Assembly (NCBI RefSeq): GCF_022965805.1
Contig: NW_027331428.1
Span: forward strand, 62,001-126,000
Source: Primulina eburnea
Lineage: Eukaryota; Streptophyta; Magnoliopsida; Lamiales; Gesneriaceae
Direction of reading: 5' to 3'
DNA: 64,000 nt
Shown here: piece after piece, positions 33,312 through 45,600 of the stretch
How positions within the stretch are numbered: position 1 is the first letter of the stretch
How the letters are laid out: every line of letters starts with the position of its first letter
The notes under the pieces: generated by a model
Databases searched by the model: none
Told to the model about the DNA's origin: nothing
What the model saw: only the letters and a program-made list of their open reading frames with translations
Program-made: the position numbers and the translations under genes

Positions 33312-35008
33312 TGTGGGGACCCGGACGCTAATCATTTTCTTAATCATCGTTGGGATTTAATTATCAGTTCTGATAAACAGGGTCTAAAAATTTTTCTTTT
33401 TAAAATATAAATGCGGAAGGTAATGGCATCTAATAATATACATATCTGTATAAAACTACATTTCAGTATAAAGGTACAACACTGTACAACCTAAATCTAA
33501 GGTTCAAATACTAATTTCAAGTATTAAAATCAAATCTATCCAAGTCCGGAATCACCACGCTAAACTCGTCTTCTCTCGTCGTCTTCTCGACCCTGATCCT
33601 GTCCCACCTGTTGTCATGCACACATACAAAACAAGACAACAGCCGGATAATTCCGGTGAGAATAAATCCCAGTATAAAACATGGTAAACATGCATATACA
33701 CATAATAATTCATGAAACATGCTGTCATGAAGAAATTAAAACAATAGTAATAGATTTCATGATCTATGAAATCTAATCTAACTAAACATGCATCTCAATC
33801 AGATAAATATGCACATACACAATCTAAATCATAAAACATGCTATCATAACTGAAGGCAATAACAATGGGTTCCATAATCTATGAATCCCATTCATATAAG
33901 CATGCAGTTCTAGTCAAATCATGTCTAGACTCGACTCAACTATAACTCTAGGGATCCCGTGATGAATAAGACGTCAATGCCTGTTACCTACTCAACCGAT
34001 CGTGGTAACCGTACGTCTTATTCCTAGACTTCGGTCCGAGCTGTATCAACGGCTGGCAATAGGAGTAATACCTGCTCCTAAGTTGAGATACACCGAACGT
34101 CTAGAAGTCTGACAATGACTGTCAAGACTTTCCTATCTTAGATGCAATGAATAAGAATCTGTAAACAAAGCATAATCATATTATAACTGAATATCTCAAT
34201 TATCTTACCTGCTTGAATACAATTCTATAATCAAAGCATAATCAGGTAACAATATAAACAATAATCTAGTATGTGATTTTATTGGGAAACTCAAATTAAT
34301 CTTATTTGAGTTATGCTTCCCGAATATCACATGAATTATACCTTTGTCGTCCCGGTCTGACGAAGACGATGACCTGTATCCAACTCTGTCCATCTTGAAT
34401 CTGAAATGACAATATCGAATACTCTGTATCAATGAATAACTCAATACATAATCTGTTCTGACCAATACTCAAATCAGTATACAATCTGATCAATATCTGA
34501 ACAAGATACAATCTAATTCATGTCATCGACATTACAATACTATCTGAATAATTACAGAGTCTGATCAATCTCAATCAATACTGAATCTGATCAATATCAA
34601 TCAACTGATGTTTCGACGGTATAATAATACAAGTCTGAATAACCTCGTCAATCTGAACATCACAAATATAATACTGAACTCATAATCTGTGCCCACATAA
34701 TTCATACTCTGAATATTAACACAATTCTGATATAAAATCTCAGTTAAATCAACTCCAAAAATCATAACAATTACAGAAACAATCTGTTCTTTAATCTGAC
34801 TTCAATTCTATAATGTCTACGGTAGCAGAAACACCATATCTGAATCATATTCAATTCTAGCAACATCATATTTTCAAAACATCTCAAAACGTAACAAAAC
34901 TTACGTCCAAATGAAGCCTGCGTTGCTAGGAACTCAATACCGTAATCGGATTCAAAAACAGACGGACAGATTGACAAAATCTTTAATCAAAATCAAGAGC
35001 TTCCCTCG
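33312..35008 (-). mobile_element. Insert G: truncated LTR-derived sequence related to the element A LTR
   Basis: The left edge (plus strand TGTGGGGACCCGG) is the reverse complement of the U5 end of an A-like LTR (GGGTCCCCACA). The order of segments, such as the region matching A's 16480-16620 and the TGTGTGCATAACAACAG-like stretch, follows A's LTR in reverse, with substantial divergence. The right edge lacks the TGTAAT start and the GC-rich U3 units. It stops in the part that corresponds to just downstream of A's TATA box. The insert is flanked by TTGTGATAC (33303-33311 and 35009-35017), nine bases rather than five. It could be a truncated solo LTR or an R-U5 cDNA insertion. No coding sequence is seen. 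Confidence 0.72.
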
Positions 35009-35886
35009 TTGTGATACAGATCTATAGAGATAGATCGAAAAGATTGCTTGATCTCACCCAGTCCACATACATTGATTACCATCGTGAAAGCGGTTCTCGA
35101 TGGGTGAGTCCATGAGAGGACATCTACCAATGTGTCATGGCGTGTCCCTATCCAAGTCTGTCTCCCAAGACTGATGCAGAGATAGCGGCGATGAAAGGCA
35201 TTTCTTATGCATCTACGATTGGTAGCATCATGTATGAGATGATATCTACACGTCCTGACGTGGCTTTCGCACTAAGTGTAGTGAGTAGATATCAATCGAA
35301 CCCTGGTCTTCCACACTGGAAAGCTGTGAAAGACATCCTCAAGTAGTTGAGAAGGACCAATAAATTGTTCTTGGTCTATGGGGTGGAAAACTGAAATTGG
35401 AAGGCTATACCGACTCTAGCTTCCAAAGCGATATCAATGACTCAAAGTCAACCTCTGGGTTTGTATTCATGCTCAATGGTGCTGCTGTCTCTTGGAAGAG
35501 TTCCAAGCAAGACAATACTGCGGATTCCAGCACAGAGGCCGAATACATTGCTGCATCAGATGCAGCAAGGGAAGCTGTTTGGATAAGGAATTTTGTCTAA
35601 GAGTTGGTTGGACGTCATTCCTAATGGAGTTGCTCCTGTCCCGGTGTTGTGTGACAACACGGGAGCTTTAGCTCAAGCAAAGGAGCCAAGGTCTCATCAG
35701 AAATCCAAACTAGTATTGAGAAAGTACCACATCCTCGGAGAGATTGTGGAAAGTAGAGAAGTGTCTTTAGACATAGTCGGCTCCGCAGACAATGTTGTTG
35801 ATCCACTAGCTAAGCCTTTACCTGGACCATTATTCGACAAGCATCACGAATCAATGGGTTTAAAGCATATGGGTAGTTGGCTCTAG
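35009..35886 (+). pseudogene. Copia-2 RT C-terminal part and RNase H
   Basis: After insert G the RT continues with YRDRSKRLLDLTQSTYID-like sequence (about 35024). SPKTDAEIAAMKG and STRPDVAFALSV follow at 35137-35346, then a TAG. RNase H is readable at 35397-35600 ([32 protein letters not shown]) and ends at 35886 after a frame change near 35595 (DNTGALAQAKEP). The stops and shifts show long decay. Confidence 0.91.
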
Positions 35887-35889
35887 TGC

Positions 35890-35899
35890 AAGTGGGAGA
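35890..35899 (+). promoter_or_regulatory. Copia-2 polypurine tract
   Basis: AAGTGGGAGA one base before the 3' LTR start TGTTAGAGTAGG, four bases after the last RNase H stop. Confidence 0.85.
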
Positions 35900-35900
35900 T

Positions 35901-38036
35901 TGTTAGAGTAGGTGCCCGTCGAGCCAAGTGTTGGCCGAGTGTTCACAATGAAACTCTATGTATAAGCAATCTTTATTTTAGTAATATTTGATATTATTAT
36001 TTTGGCACATCTTTATCTGTATATCCATGCTAGTTGCATAGATAAAGCCCTTGAATATACAAATTGTAGAAAGAATATGAGATACTCATATGATGAGTAT
36101 TATGAAACTCATATTTGGAATACTGTATATTCTAAACGGTTCCTAGTCGATTCAGCCGCCACTAAGAAGGATATAGGCCGCTCGAGTTAGAGACTAGTAT
36201 CTGCGATGTGAGTACCATGTTTCATTGGTAGGGGACATTGTGATGTCCGAGCATGTAGATAGGTGCTCCTAGTAGAGTGCACTGAACAACCCTCCATTAA
36301 AGGACTTTCCAAGTGGTTCTCACTTATCGAGTGGAAACGTCCTGGTTTATGGTTGTACACCATTAGTCCTTATGACCCGGGACAACATTGAGACTCTATG
36401 TGATAGAATTACACTTTGACTTCTTTACCGACTCTCATGGGGTCATCAGGTGGCAAGGTTGGGTGTTCTGTCGAAACACATAGGAGTCGATGCATTGTAG
36501 TCGGGGATTCACCGCTTACCTTCGGGTATGGATATCCTATGTGTTATCATGTGTATGTAGGTTGAAATCTCTAGCCAGAGTATGGTTGTAATTATGAAAG
36601 GGGTTTCATAGATTACACCATCGATGCAACTACGACATGACACATAGTATCGATTCATTGACAACTCTCGATAAACCAATGGTTGTCGAATCGATCGGGA
36701 TATATGAGTTGAAGGGACCGTACTGTACGCTAACCATAATTGAATGGTTCTTGCAGGCACTATCATTTGATACCTAGGGAATCATGTAAGCGATGCTGCT
36801 AGGCGTTTAACATGGTTGGTTGGGTACTATCAGACTTGAGTTCTGACATTCTTTTTATCAAGGAGTTGATAAGTAAGAATGGAGCAATTGGGGTATGCTC
36901 ATATAAGGACATGTTTAGTCCGAATCACATGGAGATGTGAACCCACGGCTAGTTGTATCAATGAACCATTGAGGGCCACACAAGTGTTGGCTTTCTAGAA
37001 CCCGTTGAGAAGTAAAAATAGTTCAATGTGTTGAACGGCTTATAAAGGAGTTTATAAGCGTAAGGAAAATTAGAAGTATGACTTCTATAAAGGAGAAATT
37101 AGTTCAATGTGTTGAACGGCTTATAAAAGAGTTTATAAGCGTAAGAAAAAATAAAAGTATGACTTCTATGAGAGAAATGTAACTTTTAATTTGTGGAACT
37201 GTTCCTAAATTAAAAGTTGGCCAAATAAATAATGTATTTGAAAATTGTGATTTTCATAAACATTATTATGGACTAAATTAAATTAATTCAAGTGTTGAAT
37301 TAATTAAACACTAGTGGGCCTAGTAGAGTCCAAGTAATTAAATTAATTCAAGTGTTGGATTAATTAAATAACATTGGGTCTAGTAGAGCCCAATTAGAAA
37401 TAATTATTAAACTAGTGGGCTTGAGTAAAATCAAGTAATGGTTAAATGGTCTCAAATGTGTTTGAGACATTTAAATAAAAGTCCATGGGCCTTGTAATTG
37501 TTACAAGCCCAAATAGAATGTGCATGTGGAGATGAAAGGTTGGGAGACAACTTTTTGTATAACCAAGGCTTGGCATGCAACTTTTTTACTTTAACCTTTC
37601 CCACAACCAAAAAAATGTCTCTCCTTCTCTCCTAGGATGAATAGTGCCGAAAATACTATTCATTTTTCTCTCATATTTTGTTCTTCAATTGTTGGGGAAA
37701 CAATACACTTCTCAAAGAAAAATGCTCTAATTTTTCTAGTGCAAAATTAGAGTGGTTCTAGCTAGTTGGTGGTGGGCTTAATATTTGAGCAAGGTGGGCT
37801 CAAAGGAAGCTTGAAGATTGTCTTGCCATTGAAGAGCTTAGTTGTATATCAACTAAGTTGGAGCCATCACCAATCTTTTAAGATTGATAGGTACAATTCT
37901 AAACACACTATGAATGTCATTTTTGGTGTTTATTGTATTTGCTACACATTATCATGAGGTGGCCGAATTTTTGATGAAAAATTAAAATTTTTAAACTTCC
38001 GTTGTGCTTCCGGTCACCGTAACCGATCCCCTTTCA
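35901..38036 (+). repeat. Copia-2 3' LTR, complete (2,136 bp)
   Basis: It begins TGTTAGAGTAGG and ends CCCTTTCA. The last 772 bp match the 5' LTR remainder at 12795-13566, and the whole is homologous to the Copia-1 LTR in inverse orientation. A short local duplication (GTTCAATGTGTTGAACGG) occurs at about 37020 and 37101. The sequence then passes into the satellite. Confidence 0.93.
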
Positions 38037-38996
38037 GTTTAGCCCATAAAGTCTTCCAAAATTAACACAAGAATTTAACATCGCGACCAGAAACAATAGC
38101 CCTAGGCATGCCATGCAACCTAACGACTTCTCTAAAGAACAAATCTGCAATGTTTGAAGCATCATCGGTTTTATGACAAGCTATAAAATGTGCCATCTTA
38201 GAGAATCTATCCACAACAACAAAAATAGAATCCCTCCCCTTCTTAGTCCTAGGCAACCCCAAAATAAAGTCCATAGAAATGTCAATCCAAGTTCTTTTTA
38301 AGAATAGCACGCAAAAGTGTATTGACAACTTCAGTTTGTCCATCCGTTTGAGGATGACAAGTAGTAGAAAACAACAATTTTGTGCCAGGTTTAGCCCATA
38401 AAGTCTTCCAAATGTAACTCAAGAATTTAACATCGCGACCAGAAACAATAGTCCTAAGCATGCCATGCAACCTAACGACTTCTCTAAAGAACAAATCCGC
38501 AATGTTTGAAGCATCATCGGTTTTATGACAAGCTATAAAATGTGCCATCTTAGAGAATCTATCCACAACAACAAAAATAGAATCCCTACCCTTATTAGTC
38601 CTAGGCAACCCCAAAATAAAGTCCATAGAAATGTCAATCCAAGTTCTTTTTAAGAACATCACGCAAAAGTGTTCCAAAGTACTATTGACAACTTCAGTTT
38701 GTCCATCCGTTTGAGGATGACAAGTAGTAGAAAACAACAATTTTGTGCCAGGTTTAGCCCATAAAGTCTTCCAAAAGTAACTCAAGAATTTAACATCGCG
38801 AACAGAAACAATAGTCATAGGCATGCCATGCAACCTAACGACTTCTCTAAAGAACAAATCCGCAATGTTTGAAGCATCATCGGTTTTATGACAAGCTATA
38901 AAATATGCCATCTAAGAGAATCTATCCACAACAACAAAAATAGAATTCCTCGCCTTCTTAGTCCTAGGCAACCCCGAAATAAAGTCCATAGAAATG

Positions 38997-41900
38997 TCAA
39001 TCCAAGTTCTTTTTAAGAATAGCACGCAAAAGTGTTCCCAAAGTTCTATTGACAACTTCAGTTTGTCCATCCGTTTGAGGATGACAAGTAGTAGAAAACA
39101 ACAATTTTGTGCAAAGTATAGCCCATAAAGTATTCCAAAAGTAACTCAAGAATTTAACATCGCGACCAGAAACATTAGTCCTTGGCATGCCATGTAACCG
39201 AACGACTTCTTTAAAGAACAAATCCGCAATGTTTGAAGCATCATTGGTTTTATGACAAGCTATAAATGTGCCATCTTAGAGAATCTATCCACAACAACAA
39301 AAATAGAATCCCTACCCTTCTTAGTCCTATGCAACCCCAAAATAAAGTCCATAGAAATGTCAATCCAAGTTTTTTTTAAGAATAACACGCAAAAGTGTTC
39401 CCAAAGTTCTATTGACAACTTCAGTTTGTCCATCCGTTTGAAGATGACAAGTAGTAGAATCCAACAATTTTGTGCTAGGTTTAGCCCATAAAGTCTTCCA
39501 AAAGTAACAAAAGAATTTAACATCGCGACCAGAAACAATAGTCCTAGGCATGCCATGCAACCTAACGACTTCTCTAAAGAACAAATCCGCAATGTTTGAA
39601 GCATCATCGGTTTTATGACAAGCTATAAAATGTGCCATCTAAAAAAATCTTTCCACAACAACAAAAATAGAATCCCTCCCCTTCTTAGTCCTAGGCAACC
39701 CCAAAATAAAGTCCATAAAATGTCAATCCAAGTTCTTTTTAAGAATAGCACGCACAAGTGTTCCCAAAGTTCTATTGACAACTTCAGTTTGTCCATCCGT
39801 TTGAGGATGACAAGTAGTAGAAAAAAAAAATTTTGTGCCAAGTTTAGCCCATAAAGTCTTCCAAAAGTAACTCAAGAATTTAACATCGCGACCAGAAACA
39901 ATAGTCCTAGGCATGCCATGCAACCTAACGACTTCTCTAAAGAACAAATCCGCAATGTTTGAGGCATCATGGGTTTTATGACAAGCTATAAAATGTGCCA
40001 TCTTAGAGAATCTATCCACAACAACAAAAATAGAATCCCTACCCTTCTTAGTCCTAGGCAACCCCAAAATAAAGTCCATAGAAATGTCAATCCAAGTTCT
40101 TTTTAAGAATAGCACGCAAAAGTGTTCCCAAAGTTCTATTGACAACTTCAGTTTGTCCATCCGTTTGAGGATGACAAGTAGTAGAAAACAACAATTTTGT
40201 GCCAAGTTTAGCCCATAAAGTCTTCCAAAAGTAACTCAAGAATTTAACATCGCGAACAGAAACAATAGTCCTAGGCATGCCATGCAACCTAACGACTTCT
40301 CTAAAGAACAAATCCGCAATGTTTGAAGCATCATCGGTTTTATGACAAGCTATAAAATGTGCCATCTCAAAGAATCTATCCACAACAACAAAAATAGAAT
40401 TCCTCGCCTTCTTAGTCCTAGGCAACCCCGAAATAAAGTCCATAGAAATGTCAATCCAAGTTCTTTTTAAGAATAGCACGCAAAAGTGTTCCCAAAGTTC
40501 TATTGACAACTTCAGTTTGTCCATCCGTTTGAGGATGACAAGTAGTAGAAAACAACAATTTTGTGCAAAGTATAGCCCATAAAGTATTCCAAAAGTAACT
40601 CAAGAATTTAACATCGCGACCAGAAACATTAGTCCTTGGCATGCCATGTAACCGAACGACTTCTTTAAAGAACAAATCCGCAATGTTTGAAGCATCATTG
40701 GTTTTATGACAAGCTATAAATGTGCCATCTTAGAGAATCTATCCACAACAACAAAAATAGAATCCCTACCCTTCTTAGTCCTATGCAACCCCAAAATAAA
40801 GTCCATAGAAATGTCAATCCAAGTTTTTTTAAGAATAACACGCAAAAGTGTTCCCAAAGTTCTATTGACAACTTCAGTTTGTCCATCCGTTTGAAGATGA
40901 CAAGTAGTAGAACCCAACAATTTTGTGCTAGGTTTAGCCCATAAAGTCTTCCAAAAGTAACAAAAGAATTTAACATCGCGACCAGAAACAATAGTCCTAG
41001 GCATGCCATGCAACCTAACGACTTCTCTAAAGAACAAATCCGCAATGTTTGAAGCATCATCGGTTTTATGACAAGCTATAAAATGTGCCATCTAAAAAAA
41101 TCTTCCACAACAACAAAAATAGAATCCCTCCCCTTCTTAGTCCTAGGCAACCCCAAAATAAAGTCCATAAAATGTCAATCCAAGTTCTTTTTAAGAATAG
41201 CACGCACAAGTGTTCCCAAAGTTCTATTGACAACTTCAGTTTGTCCATCCGTTTGAGGATGACAAGTAGTAGAAAAAAAAAATTTTGTGCCAAGTTTAGC
41301 CCATAAAGTCTTCCAAAAGTAACTCAAGAATTTAACATCGCGACCAGAAACAATAGTCCTAGGCATGCCATGCAACCTAACGACTTCTCTAAAGAACAAA
41401 TCCGCAATGTTTGAGGCATCATGGGTTTTATGACAAGCTATAAAATGTGCCATCTTAGAGAATCTATCCACAACAACAAAAATAGAATCCCTACCCTTCT
41501 TAGTCCTAGGCAACCCCAAAATAAAGTCCATAGAAATGTCAATCCAAGTTCTTTTTAAGAATAGCACGCAAAAGTGTTCCCAAAGTTCTATTGACAACTT
41601 CAGTTTGTCCATCCGTTTGAGGATGACAAGTAGTAGAAAACAACAATTTTGTGCCAAGTTTAGCCCATAAAGTCTTCCAAAAGTAACTCAGGAATTTAAC
41701 ATTCGCGACCAAAAACAATAGTCCTAGGCATGCCATGCAACCTAACGACTTCTCTAAAGAATAAATCCGCAATGTTTGAAGCATCATCGGTTTTATGACA
41801 AGCTATAAAATGTGCCATCTCAAAGAATCTATCCACAACAACAAAAATAGAATCCCTCCCCTTCTTAGTCCTAGGCAACCCCAAAATAAAGTCCATAGAA

Positions 41901-42620
41901 ATGTCAATCCAAGTTCTTTTTAAGAATAGCACGCAAAAGTGTTCCCAAAGTTCTATTGACAACTTCAGTTTGTCCATCCGTTTGAGGATGACAAGTAGTA
42001 GAAAACAACAATTTTGTGCAAAGTATAGCCCATAAAGTATTCCAAAAGTAACTCAAGAATTTAACATCGCGACCAGAAACATTAGTCCTTAGGCATGCCA
42101 TGTAACCTAACGACTTCTCTAAAGAACAAATCCGCAATGTTTGAAGCATCATCGGTTTATGACAAGCTATAAATGTGCCATCTTAGAGAATCTATCCACA
42201 ACAACAAAAATAGAATCCCTACCCTTCTTAGTCCTATGCAACCCCAAAATAAAGTCCATAGAAATGTCAATCCAAGTTTTTTTAAGAATAACACGCAAAA
42301 GTGTTCCCAAAGTTCTATTGACAACTTCAGTTTGTCCATCCGTTTGAAGATGACAAGTAGTAGAACCCAACAATTTTGTGCTAGGTTTAGCCCATAAAGT
42401 CTTCCAAAAGTAACAAAGAATTTAACATCGCGACCAGAAACAATAGTCCTAGGCATGCCATGCAACCTAACGACTTCTCTAAAGAACAAATCCGCAATGT
42501 TTGAAGCATCATCGGTTTTATGACAAGCTATAAAATGTGCCATCTAAAAAATCTTTCCACAACAACAAAAATAGAATCCCTCCCCTTCTTAGTCCTAGGC
42601 AACCCCAAAATAAAGTCCAT
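38997..42620 (-). repeat. Four-monomer higher-order repeat (about 1,453 bp) in the left block
   Basis: Four monomer variants recur in the same order. The first has ACATTAGTCC with a changed arm near 39170. The second has a shortened ATAAATGTGCC and CTAGGTTTAG. The third has CTAAAAAAATC and an A-run near 39825. The fourth has GAGGCATCATGGG. Matching points are 38997/40451, 39260/40704, 39623/41066 and 39723/41175. A third, partial and rearranged round runs from about 41904 to 42620. Confidence 0.85.
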
Positions 42621-42627
42621 AAAAATG

Positions 42628-45600
42628 TCAATCCAAGTTCTTTTTAAGAATAGCACGCAAAAGTGTTCCCAAAGTTCTATTGACAACTTCAGTTTGTCCA
42701 TCCGTTTGAGGATGACAAGTAGTAGAAAACAACAATTTTGTGCCAAGTTTAGCCCATAAAGTCTTCCAAAAGTAACTCAAGAATTTAACATCGCGACCAG
42801 AAACAATAGTCCTAGGCATGCCATGCAACCTAACGACTTCTCTAAAGAACAAATCCGCAATGTTTGAAGCATCATCGGTTTTATGACAAGCTATAAAATG
42901 TGCCATCTTAGAGAATCTATCCACAACAACAAAAATAGAATCCCTCCCCTTCTTAGTCCTAGGCAACCCCAAAATAAAGTCCATAGAAATGTCAATCCAA
43001 GTTCTTTTTAAGAATAGCACGCAAAAGTGTTCCCAAAGTTCTATTGACAACTTCAGTTTGTCCATCCGTTTGAGGATGACAAGTAGTAGAAAACAACAAT
43101 TTTGTGCCAAGTTTAGCCCATAAAGTCTTCCAAAAGTAACTCAAGAATTTAACATCGCGACCAGAAACAATAGTCCTAGGCATGCCATGCAACCTAACGA
43201 CTTCTCTAAAGAACAAATCCGCAATGTTTGAAGCATCATCGGTTTTATGACAAGCTATAAAATGTGCCATCTTAGAGAATCTATCCACAACAACAAAAAT
43301 AGAATCCCTCCCCTTCTTAGTCCTAGGCAACCCCAAAATAAAGTCCATAGAAATGTCAATCCAAGTTCTTTTTAAGAATAGCACGCAAAAGTGTTCCCAA
43401 AGTTCTATTGACAACTTCAGTTTGTCCATCCGTTTGAGGATGACAAGTAGTAGAAAACAACAATTTTGTGCCAAGTTTAGCCCATAAAGTCTTCCAAAAG
43501 TAACTCAAGAATTTAACATCGCGACCAGAAACAATAGTCCTAGGCATGCCATGCAACCTAACGACTTCTCTAAAGAACAAATCCGCAATGTTTGAAGCAT
43601 CATCGGTTTTATGACAAGCTATAAAATGTGCCATCTTAGAGAATCTATCCACAACAACAAAAATAGAATCCCTCCCCTTCTTAGTCCTAGGCAACCCCAA
43701 AATAAAGTCCATAGAAATGTCAATCCAAGTTCTTTTTAAGAATAGCACGCAAAAGTGTTCCCAAAGTTCTATTGACAACTTCAGTTTGTCCATCCGTTTG
43801 AGGATGACAAGTAGTAGAAAACAACAATTTTGTGCCAAGTTTAGCCCATAAAGTCTTCCAAAAGTAACTCAAGAATTTAACATCGCGACCAGAAACAATA
43901 GTCCTAGGCATGCCATGCAACCTAACGACTTCTCTAAAGAACAAATCCGCAATGTTTGAAGCATCATCGGTTTTATGACAAGCTATAAAATGTGCCATCT
44001 TAGAGAATCTATCCACAACAACAAAAATAGAATCCCTACCCTTCTTAGTCCTAGGCAACCCCAAAATAAAGTCCATAGAAATGTCAATCCAAGTTCTTTT
44101 TAAGAATAGCACGCAAAAGTGTTCCCAAAGTTCTATTGACAACTTCAGTTTGTCCATCCGTTTGAGGATGACAAGTAGTAGAAAACAACAATTTTGTGCC
44201 AAGTTTAGCCCATAAAGTCTTCCAAAAGTAACTCAAGAATTTAACATCGCGACCAGAAACAATAGTCCTAGGCATGCCATGCAACCTAACGACTTCTCTA
44301 AAGAACAAATCCGCAATGTTTGAAGCATCATCGGTTTTATGACAAGCTATAAAATGTGCCATCTTAGAGAATCTATCCACAACAACAAAAATAGAATCCC
44401 TCCCCTTCTTAGTCCTAGGCAACCCCAAAATAAAGTCCATAGAAATGTCAATCCAAGTTCTTTTTAAGAATAGCACGCAAAAGTGTTCCCAAAGTTCTAT
44501 TGACAACTTCAGTTTGTCCATCCGTTTGAGGATGACAAGTAGTAGAAAACAACAATTTTGTGCCAAGTTTAGCCCATAAAGTCTTCCAAAAGTAACTCAA
44601 GAATTTAACATCGCGACCAGAAACAATAGTCCTAGGCATGCCATGCAACCTAACGACTTCTCTAAAGAACAAATCCGCAATGTTTGAAGCATCATCGGTT
44701 TTATGACAAGCTATAAAATGTGCCATCTTAGAGAATCTATCCACAACAACAAAAATAGAATCCCTACCCTTCTTAGTCCTAGGCAACCCCAAAATAAAGT
44801 CCATAGAAATGTCAATCCAAGTTCTTTTTAAGAATAGCACGCAAAAGTGTTCCCAAAGTTCTATTGACAACTTCAGTTTGTCCATCCGTTTGAGGATGAC
44901 AAGTAGTAGAAAACAACAATTTTGTGCCAAGTTTAGCCCATAAAGTCTTCCAAAAGTAACTCAAGAATTTAACATCGCGACCAGAAACAATAGTCCTAGG
45001 CATGCCATGCAACCTAACGACTTCTCTAAAGAACAAATCCGCAATGTTTGAAGCATCATCGGTTTTATGACAAGCTATAAAATGTGCCATCTTAGAGAAT
45101 CTATCCACAACAACAAAAATAGAATCCCTCCCCTTCTTAGTCCTAGGCAACCCCAAAATAAAGTCCATAGAAATGTCAATCCAAGTTCTTTTTAAGAATA
45201 GCACGCAAAAGTGTTCCCAAAGTTCTATTGACAACTTCAGTTTGTCCATCCGTTTGAGGATGACAAGTAGTAGAAAACAACAATTTTGTGCCAAGTTTAG
45301 CCCATAAAGTATTCCAAAAGTAACTCAAGAATTTAACATCGCGACCAGAAACAATAGTCCTAGGCATGCCATGCAACCTAACGACTTCTCTAAAGAACAA
45401 ATCCGCAATGTTTGAAGCATCATCGGTTTTATGACAAGCTATAAAATGTGCCATCTTAGAGAATCTATCCACAACAACAAAAATAGAATCCCTCCCCTTC
45501 TTAGTCCTAGGCAACCCCAAAATAAAGTCCATAGAAATGTCAATCCAAGTTCTTTTTAAGAATAGCACGCAAAAGTGTTCCCAAAGTTCTATTGACAACT

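Larger units (their letters stand above)
12795..38036 (+). mobile_element. Copia-2: Ty1/copia element, decayed, host of elements A, B, D and G
   Basis: Parts in order: 5' LTR remainder (12795-13566), primer site, leader (13581-15203 and 30869-30922, split by A), gag (30923-31783), decayed protease, an internal deletion that removed the integrase, RT (to 33311), insert G, RT end and RNase H (35009-35886), polypurine tract and 3' LTR (35901-38036). The 3' border passes straight into the 364-bp satellite at GTTTA (38037-38041), the expected target duplication. The first roughly 1.36 kb of the 5' LTR is separated by D and should lie left of the window. Its heavy decay fits the oldest retrotransposon here. 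Confidence 0.92.

Noticed and set aside
1..38036. Inversion between Copia-1 and Copia-2 (head-to-head relatives)
   Set aside because: The junctions at 6097/6098 and 12794/12795 are explained by insertion of Copia-1 into D and of D into Copia-2 without inversion.
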